The notes: generated from the sequence alone by a model not told the origin. Numbered from the stretch's first letter, positions 33,850-46,460 are shown. The stretch is 64,000 bases of DNA from Siphonodentalium dalli (GCA_032622095.1 CP136069.1:86576958-86640957), one strand, 5' to 3'. Numbers and translations are program-made.

Positions 33850-35850
33850 GAAAGTGTCAGTGACACTGTAGCTCAACTTAGGTAGGGGAATAATTTAATG
33901 GTTGACAGTAACTGGAGGAATTAGGAAAGGTGCTGATTGAAATGTCTAAGTAAGACAAGATGTAAATGTGAAGAGAGACCAAAAAATAAATATTGGTGGA
34001 AGTTAAGAACCTGTAGCCGAGTCAACGAATTCAATTTTGAAATCCAAGATGGCCACCAGTGGCCATATTTTTTTGCTGAATGACCCCAAAATGACTTGTT
34101 CCCATCTACATGTCAATATCAACATTCATGACAAGTTTCATAATGATCGGATCAGGGATGTGGTCTGTTGGGTGTGCCAAAGGATTTAGTGATGCAAAGA
34201 GTAAATTATAAAATGGCCACCGGCAGCCATGTTTTTTTGCCGAATGACTCGTTCCCATCTACATGTCAATGTCAATATCCATAACAAATTTCATGAAGAT
34301 CAAACGAACAGATCGGTCTATAACCCATGCTAATGGATTTTGTAGAAATATTTAGTCATACAAAGAGTAAAATCCGAAATGGCCATTGGTGGCCATATTT
34401 TTTAGCCGAATGACCCCAAAATGACTCATTCCCATCTAGAGATCACCCCGATGATCCATATGAAGTTTGGTGATGATCGGATCAGAGATGTGGTCTGCAG
34501 GATGTGTCAAAGGATTTAGTGATGCAAAGAGTAAAATCCAAGATGGCCACCAGCGGCCATGTTTTTTGGCCGAATGATCCTAAAATGACTCGTTCCCATC
34601 TACATGTAAATGTCAACATTCATTACAAATTTTATGAGGATCAGACAAACAGTACGCCTGTAGCCCGCGCCAATGGATTCAAATTTGAAATCCAGGATGG
34701 CCACCAGCGGCCATGTTTTTTGGCCGAATGACCCCAAAATGACTCGTTCCCATCTACACGTCAATGTCAACATTCATGACAAATTTCATAAAGATCCGAC
34801 CATAGATACGACCTGTAGCCCGCGCGAAAGTATTTAGTGATGCAAAGAGTAAAATCCAAGATGGCTGACGGCGGCCATATTTTTTGGCCAAATGACCCCA
34901 AAATGACTCGTTCCCATTTAGAGGTCGCCCTGATGATCCATATGAAGTTTGGTGATGATCGGAATAGAGATGTGGTCTGTAGGATGTGTCAAAGGATTTA
35001 GTGATGCAAAGAGTAAAATCCAAGATGGCCACCAGCGGCCATGTTTTTTGGCCGAATGATCCTAAAATGACTCGTTCCCATCTACATGTAAATGACAACA
35101 TTCATGACAAATTTTATGATGATCACACAAACAGTACGGCCTGTAGCCCGTGCCAATGGATTTTATTTTGAAATCCAGGATGGCCACCAGCGGCCATGTT
35201 TTTTGGCCGAATGACCCCAAAATGACTCGTTCCCATCTACACGTCAATGTCAACATTCATGACAAATTTCATAAAGATCCGACCATAGATACGACCTGTA
35301 GCCCGCGCGAAAGTATTTAGTGATGCAAAGAGTAAAATCCAAGATGGCTGACGGCAGCCATATTTTTTGGCCAAATGACCCCAAAATGACTCGTTCCCAT
35401 TTGGAGGTCGCCCTGATGATCCATATGAAGTTTGGTGATGATCGGAATAGAGATGTGGTCTGTAGGATGTGTCAAAGGATTTAGTGATGCAAAGAGTAAA
35501 ATCCAAGATGGCCACCAGCGGCCATGTTTTTTGGCCGAATGATCAACATGTAAATGTCAACATTCATGACAAATTTTATGATGATCACACAAACAGTACG
35601 GCCTGTAGCCCGTGCCAATGGATTTTATTTTGAAATCCAAGATGGCCACCAGCGGCCATGTTTATTGGCCAAATGACCCCAAAATGACTCGTTCCCATCT
35701 ACATGGCAATGTCAACATTCATGACAATTTTATGATGATCACACAAACAGTACGGCCTGTAGCCCACGCCAAAGGAAATTGTTGACGGACACACGGACGA
35801 CGGACGCCAACCCATGGCAATAGCTCAAACTTACAAAGTAAGTTGAGCTA
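33850..35850 (+). mobile_element. Tandem-core (pearl/HINE-like) element C, AAGATGGC family
   Basis: Starts with GAAAGTGTCAGTGACACTGT and ends with an ACGGACGACGGACG run, GGCAATAGCTCAAAC, and a stem-loop closing in AAGTTGAGCTA. The centre is a string of core units (CCAAGATGGCCACCAGCGGC) with two alternating unit types. A second 3' end of the same kind follows at 35851-36010. Open frames inside reflect the repeat. Confidence 0.65.
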
Positions 35851-36010
35851 AATATTGCTGGCTCCGATCTAGAGGTCATCCCCAAGATCTGTATGAAGTT
35901 TAATGATGATCGGATGAGGGATGTGTGCCAAAGGAAATTGTTGACGGACAGATAAAGGACACTAACCCATGGCAATAGCTCAAACATGATTTTGTCAAGT
36001 TGAGCTAAAA
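35851..36010 (+). repeat. Extra 3' terminus of the AAGATGGC family
   Basis: One core unit, GTTGACGGACAG, 'CATGGCAATAGCTCAAACAT' and a closing TCAAGTTGAGCTA. It is a solo unit plus terminus directly downstream of element C. Confidence 0.6.
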
Positions 36011-36106
36011 ATGACAGTTCCTGGTTTTCAAAAGAAAATACATGCTCTCTACCAAAGTGAATCTATTTGTACTAGCAAACCAGGGGGCGTACTAGATCCA
36101 GGCCTA

Positions 36107-37049
36107 CAAATAGTGTGTCTGACATTCGCAGAATGAGGTCCATGGAGGGTGAATTTAGTGATGCTGCTCCACACAGCGGGCTAACATCACCAAATTCAAC
36201 AACTGGGGACCTCATTCTGCTTAGGCCTCATATTATGGGAAGTATCCATAGTCTCAAATTAACATTGTATTTAGTTACTTTTTCCCTTCTATTCAGTTTC
36301 TATTTATCCCATAATTTGCAGAAGATAAAATGAACAAGAGATGGCCTGTCGTCCAGTACATACCGCCTAGTGTGGGCATATCTATAACCTGTGACTGATA
36401 TACTCAGACATACGGACTGTAAAGTAAGCATTTAAAAACAAAAATCAGCATTTTCATATAAACAAAGATGTATAACTTTAGAACAAAAAAAACAAAACAA
36501 AACAGTTGAATGTCCTCATAGTGGTGAACATCCATACAAAATTTTATTGAGATCCGAGCATTACTGTTCAAGTTATGACCTGAACAGACATCGGATGGAC
36601 CAAACAGCCAACATTTCCAGATAAACAAAGATGAATAACTCTAGAATGGAAAAGCGGAACAGAACGATGGAACCCTCTATTGAATGCCCTCATAGTAGTG
36701 AACATCCATACAAAATTTAATTGAGATCCGAGCACCACTGTTCAAGTTATGACATGAACAGACACCAGATGGACCAAAAAGCCAACATTTCCAGATAAAC
36801 AAAGATGAATAACTCTAGAATGGAAAATCCGAACAAAACGATGGAACCCACTATTTAATGACCTCATAGTAGTGAACATTCAACTAGGAAACTTCAACCT
36901 GATCCCAGGTCTCCCATAGCAGTTGATGCCTAAGCAGAATGAGGCCCCCCAGAGGCCAAATTTGGTGATGCTAGCCCACTGTGTGGGATAGTGTCACTAA
37001 ATTCACCCTCTGTGAGACCTCATTCTGTAAATGACAGACACACTATTTG
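36107..37049. mobile_element. Element with inverted AAATAGTGTGTCTG ends and paired hairpins
   Basis: The left end ACAAATAGTGTGTCTGACAT is inverted relative to the right end at 37030-37049. Just inside each end is a hairpin with arms GCAGAATGAGGTCC and GACCTCATTCTG (36127-36222 and about 36930-37029). The interior holds the 174-bp tandem array. A solo hairpin of the same family lies at 46340-46460. No ORF. Confidence 0.7.
36430..36890 (+). repeat. 174-bp tandem array
   Basis: CCAACATTTCCAGATAAACA at 36608 and 36782 (174 bp apart), with a diverged first unit at about 36450. Copy 2 of the duplication has one unit fewer. Confidence 0.85.
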
Positions 37050-37050
37050 C

Positions 37051-37587
37051 AGCTTTGACTAGATCACAATATTAGTTTTCTGTGTTGTGATTTTCATAAG
37101 ATTCAACTTCAGTTGGATATACTTGAATTTTTAGAAATATTTGTTTCTGTTAAAAAAGATATCACATAATTCTGAGCAGGGAATCATCCAGGGCTGTGTT
37201 GATACCTGTTACAGGTATGGGCGCCTAAACTCAAAGCCCAAATGTCCCCAAATTCCTAGTGGACAGTATTGAGTCAACCTGAACTTTCCTCTTTTTCAAG
37301 GCAATTCAACAATATGCTATCCAAATAAAATATCTACAGTTGCAACAGTGCCTTTATTTGCACGTTCAATTTTGACATCAGAAATATTATGTTATATTTA
37401 TTATACTATATGTATCTCTGTGTTGTTTCGGTGTAGAAGCCTTATTAAGTCATATGGGGATACATGTATCCTCTGCTGGAAACAGGTGTCCCAAAATATC
37501 TGTGGATATTTTCCCTGCTAAGGTTTGAATTTTTCTCACTTTGAATCTCAACAGTAGTACCATGCAGTGTCTAAAACAGTGACTACA
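37051..37587. other. No gene recognised
   Basis: Non-coding; repeated unchanged in copy 2 (about 41950-42483). Confidence 0.5.
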
Positions 37588-37698
37588 TTAATGCCCTAAA
37601 TGATCGACTCCTTAACCACAGCAGAATTATGGGAAACTTTTCAGGATTTAGTCGGAAATATGGCTTGTTACCATTCATCGGAAAGCTCTCACTGAGGG
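37588..37698 (+). mobile_element. CAGTAATGCCC MITE, left half
   Basis: TTAATGCCCTAAATGATCGA through GGAAAGCTCTCACTGAG; the right arm is missing. Present again at 42484-42596. Confidence 0.75.
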
Positions 37699-37835
37699 CT
37701 GAAAATCAGCTTTGCGTCAGCTATTAAAATTCTATGCAGGGGGCATTAACTATATTTATCTTTCTTTCGAATAATACGGTACTGAGGTAAATTGAATCGT
37801 TCATAGAGTTTTATGTGATAATAATTCATCAAATA

Positions 37836-37875
37836 CAGTAATGCCCAAAATAATCAACTCTTTAACCACAGCAGA
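37836..37875 (+). mobile_element. CAGTAATGCCC MITE stub cut by the duplication junction
   Basis: TACAGTAATGCCCAAAATAA... ends abruptly at CAGCAGA, where G9 and copy 2 begin. The equivalent MITE at 42735 continues normally. Confidence 0.85.
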
Positions 37876-37884
37876 GGGGGGGGG

Positions 37885-38535
37885 TGCAGGTAGACCTTAT
37901 TGGCTCCCCGACTAAAAAATTTAAGTTATCATCCGGAAACCAAAATAATAGGCAAATTTTAAGTTAAAAAGGGGCCATATAAACTCAGACAAATATGGGC
38001 GGACTGAACCCAAATTTGAACTTGACCTGTGTTTTGAGCTGGTAAACTCACATACCATATTTGGTTTAAAGTTCTCATCTGGAAACTTTCCGCACGGACG
38101 GACACACAGACAGACAGATTCTAAGTCGAAAAGGGGCTATATAAACTCTGGCAAAAATGGGTGGATCGAACTCATTAGATTTTGACCAGTGTTTTGAGCT
38201 CACATACCAAATTTGGTTTCGATTCGATAGCCGAAAATAAAGTTCTCATCCGGAAACTTTATGCACGGTTGGACAGACAGATGAGAGGTACCTTGTGCAA
38301 GTTTTTACTTGTGAGGTTAATCAACAGTAGAATGAGGAAATGTGAGGCGCAAACATTAAGAATTCTTACGAGGAATACTCTGTGGGGTTTGGTGCCTTAT
38401 CAGTGTGGGGTTCTCAGTTTATGTATTTATAGGAGGTTGTTTTATCCATACCAGTATAGGTTAAACCATACATGCACAAAATACCAAAAGAATGACCCCA
38501 TAACATCATTCTCATAGGAACGGACAGATGGACAG
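37885..38535 (+). repeat. Core-repeat block with microsatellite (copy 2)
   Basis: Same as 32810-33460, offset 5,075. Confidence 0.6.
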
Positions 38536-38924
38536 GGCTATTTTAATTTTAATAGTCCCAAAAAAAATTATTTCAGGGGGACAATAATCCAAGATGGCCA
38601 TTAGTGGCCATGTTTTTTAATGAAATTCGGAAAAAGTTGATGGCTCCCATCTAGGGTTCATCCCGAAGATTCATTTGAAGTTTGGTGATGATCATATGAG
38701 GGATGTGGTCTGTAGAGTATGCCAAATTATTTAGTCATACCAAAAGAAAAATACAAGATGGCTGCCAAAAATTGATAGCTCCTATCTGGAGGTGATATTA
38801 AACATGCTTGTAAATTTTCAAAACTATTCTCCAATAAAGTTGCCAGCAGGGTGTGGCGATGAATTCAAATGTGAAATCCAAGATGGCTGCTGGTGTCCAT
38901 GTCATTTAACGAATTTCAGAAAAT

Positions 38925-40925
38925 GAAAGTGTCAGTGACACTGTAGCTCAACTTAGGTAGGGGAATAATTTAATGGTTGACAGTAACTGGAGGAATTAGG
39001 AAAGGTGCTGATTGAAATGTCTAAGTAAGACAAGATGTAAATGTGAAGAGAGACCAAAAAATAAATATTGGTGGAAGTTAAGAACCTGTAGCCGAGTCAA
39101 CGAATTCAATTTTGAAATCCAAGATGGCCACCAGTGGCCATATTTTTTTGCTGAATGACCCCAAAATGACTTGTTCCCATCTACATGTCAATATCAACAT
39201 TCATGACAAGTTTCATAATGATCGGATCAGGGATGTGGTCTGTTGGGTGTGCCAAAGGATTTAGTGATGCAAAGAGTAAATTATAAAATGGCCACCGGCA
39301 GCCATGTTTTTTTGCCGAATGACTCGTTCCCATCTACATGTCAATGTCAATATCCATAACAAATTTCATGAAGATCAAACGAACAGATCGGTCTATAACC
39401 CATGCTAATGGATTTTGTAGAAATATTTAGTCATACAAAGAGTAAAATCCGAAATGGCCATTGGTGGCCATATTTTTTAGCCGAATGACCCCAAAATGAC
39501 TCATTCCCATCTAGAGATCACCCCGATGATCCATATGAAGTTTGGTGATGATCGGATCAGAGATGTGGTCTGCAGGATGTGTCAAAGGATTTAGTGATGC
39601 AAAGAGTAAAATCCAAGATGGCCACCAGCGGCCATGTTTTTTGGCCGAATGATCCTAAAATGACTCGTTCCCATCTACATGTAAATGTCAACATTCATTA
39701 CAAATTTTATGAGGATCAGACAAACAGTACGCCTGTAGCCCGCGCCAATGGATTCAAATTTGAAATCCAGGATGGCCACCAGCGGCCATGTTTTTTGGCC
39801 GAATGACCCCAAAATGACTCGTTCCCATCTACACGTCAATGTCAACATTCATGACAAATTTCATAAAGATCCGACCATAGATACGACCTGTAGCCCGCGC
39901 GAAAGTATTTAGTGATGCAAAGAGTAAAATCCAAGATGGCTGACGGCGGCCATATTTTTTGGCCAAATGACCCCAAAATGACTCGTTCCCATTTAGAGGT
40001 CGCCCTGATGATCCATATGAAGTTTGGTGATGATCGGAATAGAGATGTGGTCTGTAGGATGTGTCAAAGGATTTAGTGATGCAAAGAGTAAAATCCAAGA
40101 TGGCCACCAGCGGCCATGTTTTTTGGCCGAATGATCCTAAAATGACTCGTTCCCATCTACATGTAAATGTCAACATTCATGACAAATTTTATGATGATCA
40201 CACAAACAGTACGGCCTGTAGCCCGTGCCAATGGATTTTATTTTGAAATCCAGGATGGCCACCAGCGGCCATGTTTTTTGGCCGAATGACCCCAAAATGA
40301 CTCGTTCCCATCTACACGTCAATGTCAACATTCATGACAAATTTCATAAAGATCCGACCATAGATACGACCTGTAGCCCGCGCGAAAGTATTTAGTGATG
40401 CAAAGAGTAAAATCCAAGATGGCTGACGGCAGCCATATTTTTTGGCCAAATGACCCCAAAATGACTCGTTCCCATTTGGAGGTCGCCCTGATGATCCATA
40501 TGAAGTTTGGTGATGATCGGAATAGAGATGTGGTCTGTAGGATGTGTCAAAGGATTTAGTGATGCAAAGAGTAAAATCCAAGATGGCCACCAGCGGCCAT
40601 GTTTTTTGGCCGAATGATCAACATGTAAATGTCAACATTCATGACAAATTTTATGATGATCACACAAACAGTACGGCCTGTAGCCCGTGCCAATGGATTT
40701 TATTTTGAAATCCAAGATGGCCACCAGCGGCCATGTTTATTGGCCAAATGACCCCAAAATGACTCGTTCCCATCTACATGGCAATGTCAACATTCATGAC
40801 AATTTTATGATGATCACACAAACAGTACGGCCTGTAGCCCACGCCAAAGGAAATTGTTGACGGACACACGGACGACGGACGCCAACCCATGGCAATAGCT
40901 CAAACTTACAAAGTAAGTTGAGCTA
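38925..40925 (+). mobile_element. Tandem-core element C (copy 2)
   Basis: Same as 33850-35850. An extra 3' terminus follows at 40926-41085. Confidence 0.65.
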
Positions 40926-41181
40926 AATATTGCTGGCTCCGATCTAGAGGTCATCCCCAAGATCTGTATGAAGTTTAATGATGATCGGATGAGGGATGTG
41001 TGCCAAAGGAAATTGTTGACGGACAGATAAAGGACACTAACCCATGGCAATAGCTCAAACATGATTTTGTCAAGTTGAGCTAAAAATGACAGTTCCTGGT
41101 TTTCAAAAGAAAATACATGCTCTCTACCAAAGTGAATCTATTTGTACTAGCAAACCAGGGGGCGTACTAGATCCAGGCCTA

Positions 41182-41948
41182 CAAATAGTGTGTCTGACAT
41201 TCGCAGAATGAGGTCCCCGGAGGGTGAATTTAGTGATGCTGCCCCACACAGCGGGCTAACATCACCAAATTCAACAACTGGGGACCTCATTCTGCTTAGG
41301 CCTCATATTATGGGAAGTATCCATAGTCTCAAATTAACATTGTATTTAGTTACTTTTTCCCTTCTATTCAGTTTCTATTTATCCCATAATTTGCAGAAGA
41401 TGAAATGAACAAGAGATGGACTGTCGTCCAGTACATACCGCCTAGTGTGGGCATATCTATAACCTGTGACTGATATACTCAGACATACGGACTGTAAAGT
41501 AAGCATTAAAAAAAAAAAATCAGCATTTTCATATAAACAAAGATGAATAACTTTAGAACAAAAAACCAAAACAAAACAGTTGAATGTCCTCATAGTGGTG
41601 AACATCCATACAAAATTTTATTGAGATCAGAGCATTACTGTTCAAGTTATGACCTGAACAGACATCGGATGGACCAAACAGCCAACATTTCCAGATAAAC
41701 AAAGATGAATAACTCTAGAATGGAAAATCCGAACAAAACGATGGAACCCACTATTTAATGACCTCATAGTAGTGAACATTCAACTAGGAAACTTCAACCT
41801 GATCCCAGGTCTCCCATAGCAGTTGATGCCTAAGCAGAATGAGGCCCCCATAGACCAAATTTGGTGATGCTAGCCCACTGTGTGGGATAGTGTCACTAAA
41901 TTCACCCTCTGTGAGACCTCATTCTGTAAATGACAGACACACTATTTG
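41182..41948. mobile_element. AAATAGTGTGTCTG element (copy 2, one tandem unit shorter)
   Basis: Same element as 36107-37049, lacking one 174-bp interior unit. GGTCCATGGAGG is replaced by GGTCCCCGGAGG in its left hairpin. Confidence 0.7.
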
Positions 41949-42483
41949 CAGCTTTGACTAGATCACAATATTAGTTTTCTGTGTTGTGATTTTCATAAGA
42001 TTCAACTTCAGTTGGATATACTTGAATTTTTAGAAATATTTGTTTCTGTTAAAATATATATCACATAATTCTGAGCAGGGAATCATCCAGGGCTGTGTTG
42101 ATACCTGTTACAGGTATGGGCGCCTAAACTCAAAGCCCAAATGTCCCCAAATTCCTAGTGGACAGTATTGAGTCAACCTGAACTTTCCTCTTTTTCAAGG
42201 CAATTCAACAATATGCTATCCAAATAAAATATCTACAGTTGCAACAGTGCCTTTATTTGCATGTTCAATTTTGACATCAGAAATATTATGTTATATTTAT
42301 TATACTATATGTATCTCTGTGTTGTTTCAGTGTAGAAGCCTTATTAAGTCATATGGGGATACATGTATCCTCTGCTGGAAACAGGTGTCCCAAAATATCT
42401 GTGGATATTTTCCCTGCTAAGGTTTGAATTTTTCTCACTTTGAATCTCAACAGTAGTACCATGCAGTGTCTAAAACAGTGACT

Positions 42484-42596
42484 ATATTAATGCCCTAAAT
42501 GATCGACTCCTTAACCACAGCAGAATTATGGGTAACTTTTCAGGATTTAGTCGGAAATATGGCTTGTTACCATTCATCGGAAAGCTCTCACTGAGG
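42484..42596 (+). mobile_element. CAGTAATGCCC MITE, left half (copy 2)
   Basis: Same as 37588-37698, with GGGTAACTT in place of GGGAAACTT. Confidence 0.75.
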
Positions 42597-42734
42597 GCTG
42601 AAAATCAGCTTTGCGTCAGCTATTAAAATTCTATGCAGGGGGCATTAACTATATTTATATTTCTTTCGAATAATACCGTACTGAGGTAAATTGAATCGTT
42701 CATAGAGTTTTATGTGATAATAATTCATCAAATA

Positions 42735-42851
42735 CAGTAATGCCCAAAATAATCAACTCTTTAACCACAGCAGAATTATTGGTAACGTTTCATGATTATG
42801 AAAAATTACCCATAATTCTGCTGTAGTTAAGAGTCAATTATTGTAGCTTTA
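42735..42851. mobile_element. CAGTAATGCCC MITE, deleted at the centre
   Basis: Left end CAGTAATGCCCAAAATAATC, a short centre (GGTAACGTTTCATGATTATG), then the right arm ATTACCCATAATTCTGCTGT. It spans the right edge of the duplication. Confidence 0.7.
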
Positions 42852-42960
42852 ATAAAATGAATGCAGCAGTGCAGTGCATTGCAGAGCAGTTTATCCTGAG
42901 AATCTGCAATTTCTGTGAGGGTGGAAAAATTGGCCACCTCAGCGCCACCTTAAGATTTCT

Positions 42961-43118
42961 ATAGTAATGCCCTAAATAATCGACTCCTTAACCACTGCTT
43001 AACTCTCAGTGAGAGCTTTCGGATGAATGGCAACAAGCCATATTTCCGACTAAATCCTGAAAAATTACCCATAATTCTGCTGTGGTTAAGGAGTCGATTA
43101 TTTAGGGCATTACTGTAG
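42961..43118. mobile_element. CAGTAATGCCC MITE, left arm shortened
   Basis: TAGTAATGCCCTAAATAATC, then a shortened left arm, a central TCTCAGTGAGAGCTTTCGGA, and a complete right arm to GGGCATTACTG followed by TA. Confidence 0.78.
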
Positions 43119-43527
43119 TCGGACTCTAATGAGTGACTTGATACAACAAAAGAATCATACATTCATTCTCATAAGTTACTTAAGCTCTAAAGAAGATCGC
43201 TTGTGCGGCCGATATTTCCCAATATAAAGTCTAAAAGAATAGAAATAGCAAAGATTGTCTGGAGTGCTTGAAATGTTCCGTATCTGAATTCCATAATGAC
43301 TTGTCCCTATAGAAATCTGTGATAGTATTGTTTCTTGATTTTAGCTTTTCTCTAATGCATAATACATCCTGGTTTAACAGGGTTTAATGTTGTAAAGAAA
43401 GTCTTCAATGATTATCTCGCACGAAGGTCTACGACATCAGGTAGTATGCAGAATATATGTAGTGTCCAGTTCTTTATAAGAGGTGAGTTCTAGACCTAAT
43501 TAGACCATATGTGACTACCACTGATAG
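43119..43527. other. No gene recognised
   Basis: Nothing identifiable. Confidence 0.5.
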
Positions 43528-43531
43528 TTAA

Positions 43532-43793
43532 CCCTTCCATGACTTGAACTTCCTAAAATTTTGCAAAAACCCTGTGCCAATGTATTCTCTTATATATGCG
43601 AGTCCCCCATAGGGAGCCTCGTATATTTAAGAGAATACATTGGCCTAACAATATTTACATTGACCTTGTAAGCCAGTGCATTCTCTTAAATATGCGAGGC
43701 TTCCTATGAGAGACTCGCATAACCAATGTATAAGATTTTGCACTGGCACAGGATCTTTAATGCTGCATCAGCGCAGCTCCTGTCACGAAAGGG
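43532..43793. mobile_element. piggyBac-type MITE, family A, TTAA both sides
   Basis: 262 bp with flanking TTAA at 43528-43531 and 43794-43797, ends CCCTTCCATGAC and GTCACGAAAGGG, and two internal hairpins with CATTCTCTTATATATGCGAG-type arms. Confidence 0.85.
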
Positions 43794-43797
43794 TTAA

Positions 43798-45505
43798 TTG
43801 CTCAATTAGTTGTTCATGGTTCCCCTTCACATTGCCTGACCCTTCTGGAACCGTATGTAAAACTATAAAAAAAAAATGATCCCGTAAGTAACAATTATGA
43901 GGGTGTCACCACCCCCATGAATCTTGCATACTGGGTTAAGATAATATCAAATACAGCTGTCAAACAAAGGACAGAGGGGGATTTACCTTGTTAAATTAAA
44001 TTTTAACAGTTGGAAATTTCATGCCTGGTATGGCACAATATCATGGAAACATATGACCAAAAATAAGATGAAATTGTTCTTTGGTTTGTTTTTCCAACCA
44101 GCATTTAGTGTGAAATAAGTTACAATTACTATTATACAACAAGCAAATATTTTCCTACACTCGGTCAAATTTTTGACTGAAATTGCCATCAGTTGGAGAA
44201 TATCTAACCACTAACCATAGAGGGATGTCAGGTTGAACATTTACATCACTTTGAAAGCCAGCTGAAAAATTACATGTACAAACCAAGGGGATGTGGGGGG
44301 GGGGGGGTGCAACAAAAATTGAATTTGGAAATGATACATGTAAGTTGGACATGTACCCTCAACCAACCGAGACTACATGTATCTATAACAATGACCAATT
44401 TCAAAGATATCGGTATCAAAAGTGTGTGGGTTAGCCCACCACAGGGACCAATTCCAATTATTCTCACATGCAAATTGTGACAAAATACATGTCGGTGAGA
44501 GTAACAATTTCCGTAATTGGTCGCACCATAATAACAGGATGTGTTGCAGTGATGATAACCAATCAATATGAAGCAATTTCATGCCAAGCAGCATTAGGAC
44601 ATGGGTCGACATTAAAACGTGATCACTTCAATGCGGATGACACAAGATAGTGGTCATAAGATATGTTTAATACCCCGTTTGTAACAAGATGTCTTGTCGT
44701 TATCAGTAAAATGATATGGTGAAGAAATACTGATCCATCAGAATCTTGGGTAAAGTAAACTTGATGGAACAAAGAAGAATAATGGGAAAAAAAGACCTGA
44801 CAAACAAGGAGCATGCTATCTCTAATCTTAGATGGAAGAGGTGGAAGAAGGAATGTAAGCATGACCACCTGACACACAGACAACCCAAACCAACCAGGGG
44901 TATTTTGGGTCAGTTCAGCCCAATTTTTCGGGTTGGGGGTTGTCCCAGGTTTTAGGTGAATATCTGGTCAATTTACACCATTTTTGGAGGTTTTATTTTT
45001 TAAAATGTGCCTTTCTTATTAGAACATGAATAAATTATACACTTTTTAGTTGTGAACGTGTTCTCTTTATAATCCTTCACTTTCTAATTGCACATATAGT
45101 GGGTGCTTTATACGTGTATGTACAATTCATCTGTAAAATATCTAATCATGATATTCAATATTAATGCTCTTTATTATGAGTAATCTTTTTACTTATTTTG
45201 CGATAGACAAAATATAAAGCCACATGGCTGCTTGCCCTCCATAATACACCCTATAAATATATTTGCTTTTGAATTTTTTCCAGTATCGAAATAGGTTGAT
45301 AAATACCTGAATTACCTTTCTATGAGCATAAAATGTCCCAGAAAGACACCTACACGTGAAAGTCATAAAAAATACAACTTAAAACATGATGATTGGGTCC
45401 TAGGGTCCCAATCAAATACTGCAACATTTGTATTAATTGCAATTCTGGAATTGGAAATGGAATGATGCACCAAAAGTTATATTGCATTATCTTAACATGA
45501 AACAA
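43798..45505. other. No gene recognised; G13 run
   Basis: A G13 run at 44295-44307 preceded by GGGGATGT. Otherwise short frames only. Confidence 0.5.
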
Positions 45506-45509
45506 TTAA

Positions 45510-45781
45510 CCCTTTGAGTGCCAGGTCCGATTTTTGTATCAACCCATATACCCTGTGCCAATGCATTCTCTTATATATGCGAGTCGACCATAGGTCGCCT
45601 CGCATATATAAGAGAATGCATTGGCCTAACAATTTTTCATCATTTGTTATTATTTTTTACAATTTTTTACAATTTTAATAATTTTTTTTAAATCTAAAAA
45701 AAAAAGTTTTTTATTTTTTTAGGGCCGATTTTACAGACCGTAAATTAGGGCCGATGAGATCGGCCCCTGGCACTGAAAGGG
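45510..45781. mobile_element. piggyBac-type MITE, chimeric family A/B, TTAA both sides
   Basis: 272 bp flanked by TTAA (45506-45509 and 45782-45785). The outer ends CCCTTTGAGTGCCAGGTCCG and CTGGCACTGAAAGGG are of family B type, whereas the interior hairpin (CCAATGCATTCTCTTATATA and its complement) is from family A. It also carries a GGGCCGATGAGATCGGCCC palindrome near the right end. Confidence 0.82.
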
Positions 45782-46339
45782 TTAAAAATAACTTCATGTA
45801 CTGCTCTCATTTTGCTTCAATCATCAAAATTAAATAGTACCATAAACTTATTAGAGCAAAGACAGCTGTAGATGTTCTTCCCATTGTCTATATGTGTCTA
45901 ACCGCTGAGTAAAAACAATCTCAAGTTTATAAAAAAAAAATATAAGAAACAAAACACGTATTTTCAGTGGTATATCGGCGAATGTGTTCACAAATTTTCC
46001 ATGCGTGTTTGTTTAGAGATACCTCTTAACAGGTTTTGAATGTACCCAGTCTTTTAAAAAAAAATTGTTTTAAATTATAAACACGATCAAATTTGCTCTA
46101 TAAAAAATCAGTATCTAATCATAAAGAAATCTCCATACATGAAGGTTAGATCTCATTATTTTCTGTTAAACAAAACATGATTGATTCTCAAAATTATTTC
46201 CGGGTCAGGTTTTTCTTGGATCAGGCAGTCCAGGGATGGGTTGTCTCATGTTTATCGGGTTGGGTTGTCTCGATGTCAGTGGTTCTGATCCTGAACGAAA
46301 AGTAGGACCAATTTAATTTAATTCTTTTATTCAAGCCTG

Positions 46340-46460
46340 GAAATAGTGTGTCTGTCATTTGCAGAATGAGGTACCCAGAGGGTGAATTTATTGACGCTAT
46401 CCAGAACGGGCTGGCTAGCATCATCAAATTCACCCTCTGCATGGGAACCTCATTCTGAAC
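46340..46460. mobile_element. Solo GCAGAATGAGG hairpin
   Basis: AAATAGTGTGTCTGTCATTT followed by inverted arms GCAGAATGAGGTACC...GGTGAATTTA and AAATTCACCC...GGAACCTCATTCTG. It matches one hairpin of the 36107-37049 element. Confidence 0.65.

Larger units (their letters stand above)
32801..37875 (+). repeat. Tandem segmental duplication, copy 1 (5,075 bp)
   Basis: Matches 37876-42774 base for base at an offset of 5,075 up to about 36.6 kb. The offset then drops to 4,899 because copy 2 lacks one 174-bp unit. Only scattered single-base differences were seen (for example near 35094 and 36142). The join between copies is in the middle of a MITE (...CACAGCAGA) followed directly by G9. Confidence 0.95.
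37876..42774 (+). repeat. Tandem segmental duplication, copy 2 (4,899 bp)
   Basis: Begins with G9 then TGCAGGTAGACC and repeats every feature of copy 1. It is shorter mainly by one 174-bp unit. The right edge is defined by GCAGA at 42770-42774, after which the MITE is complete, so this side looks like the original sequence. Confidence 0.95.

Noticed and set aside
34504-35171. Repeated short frames reading VKSKMATSGHVFWPNDPKM
   Set aside because: Direct translation of the AAGATGGC core repeat; they recur in several frames and on both strands.
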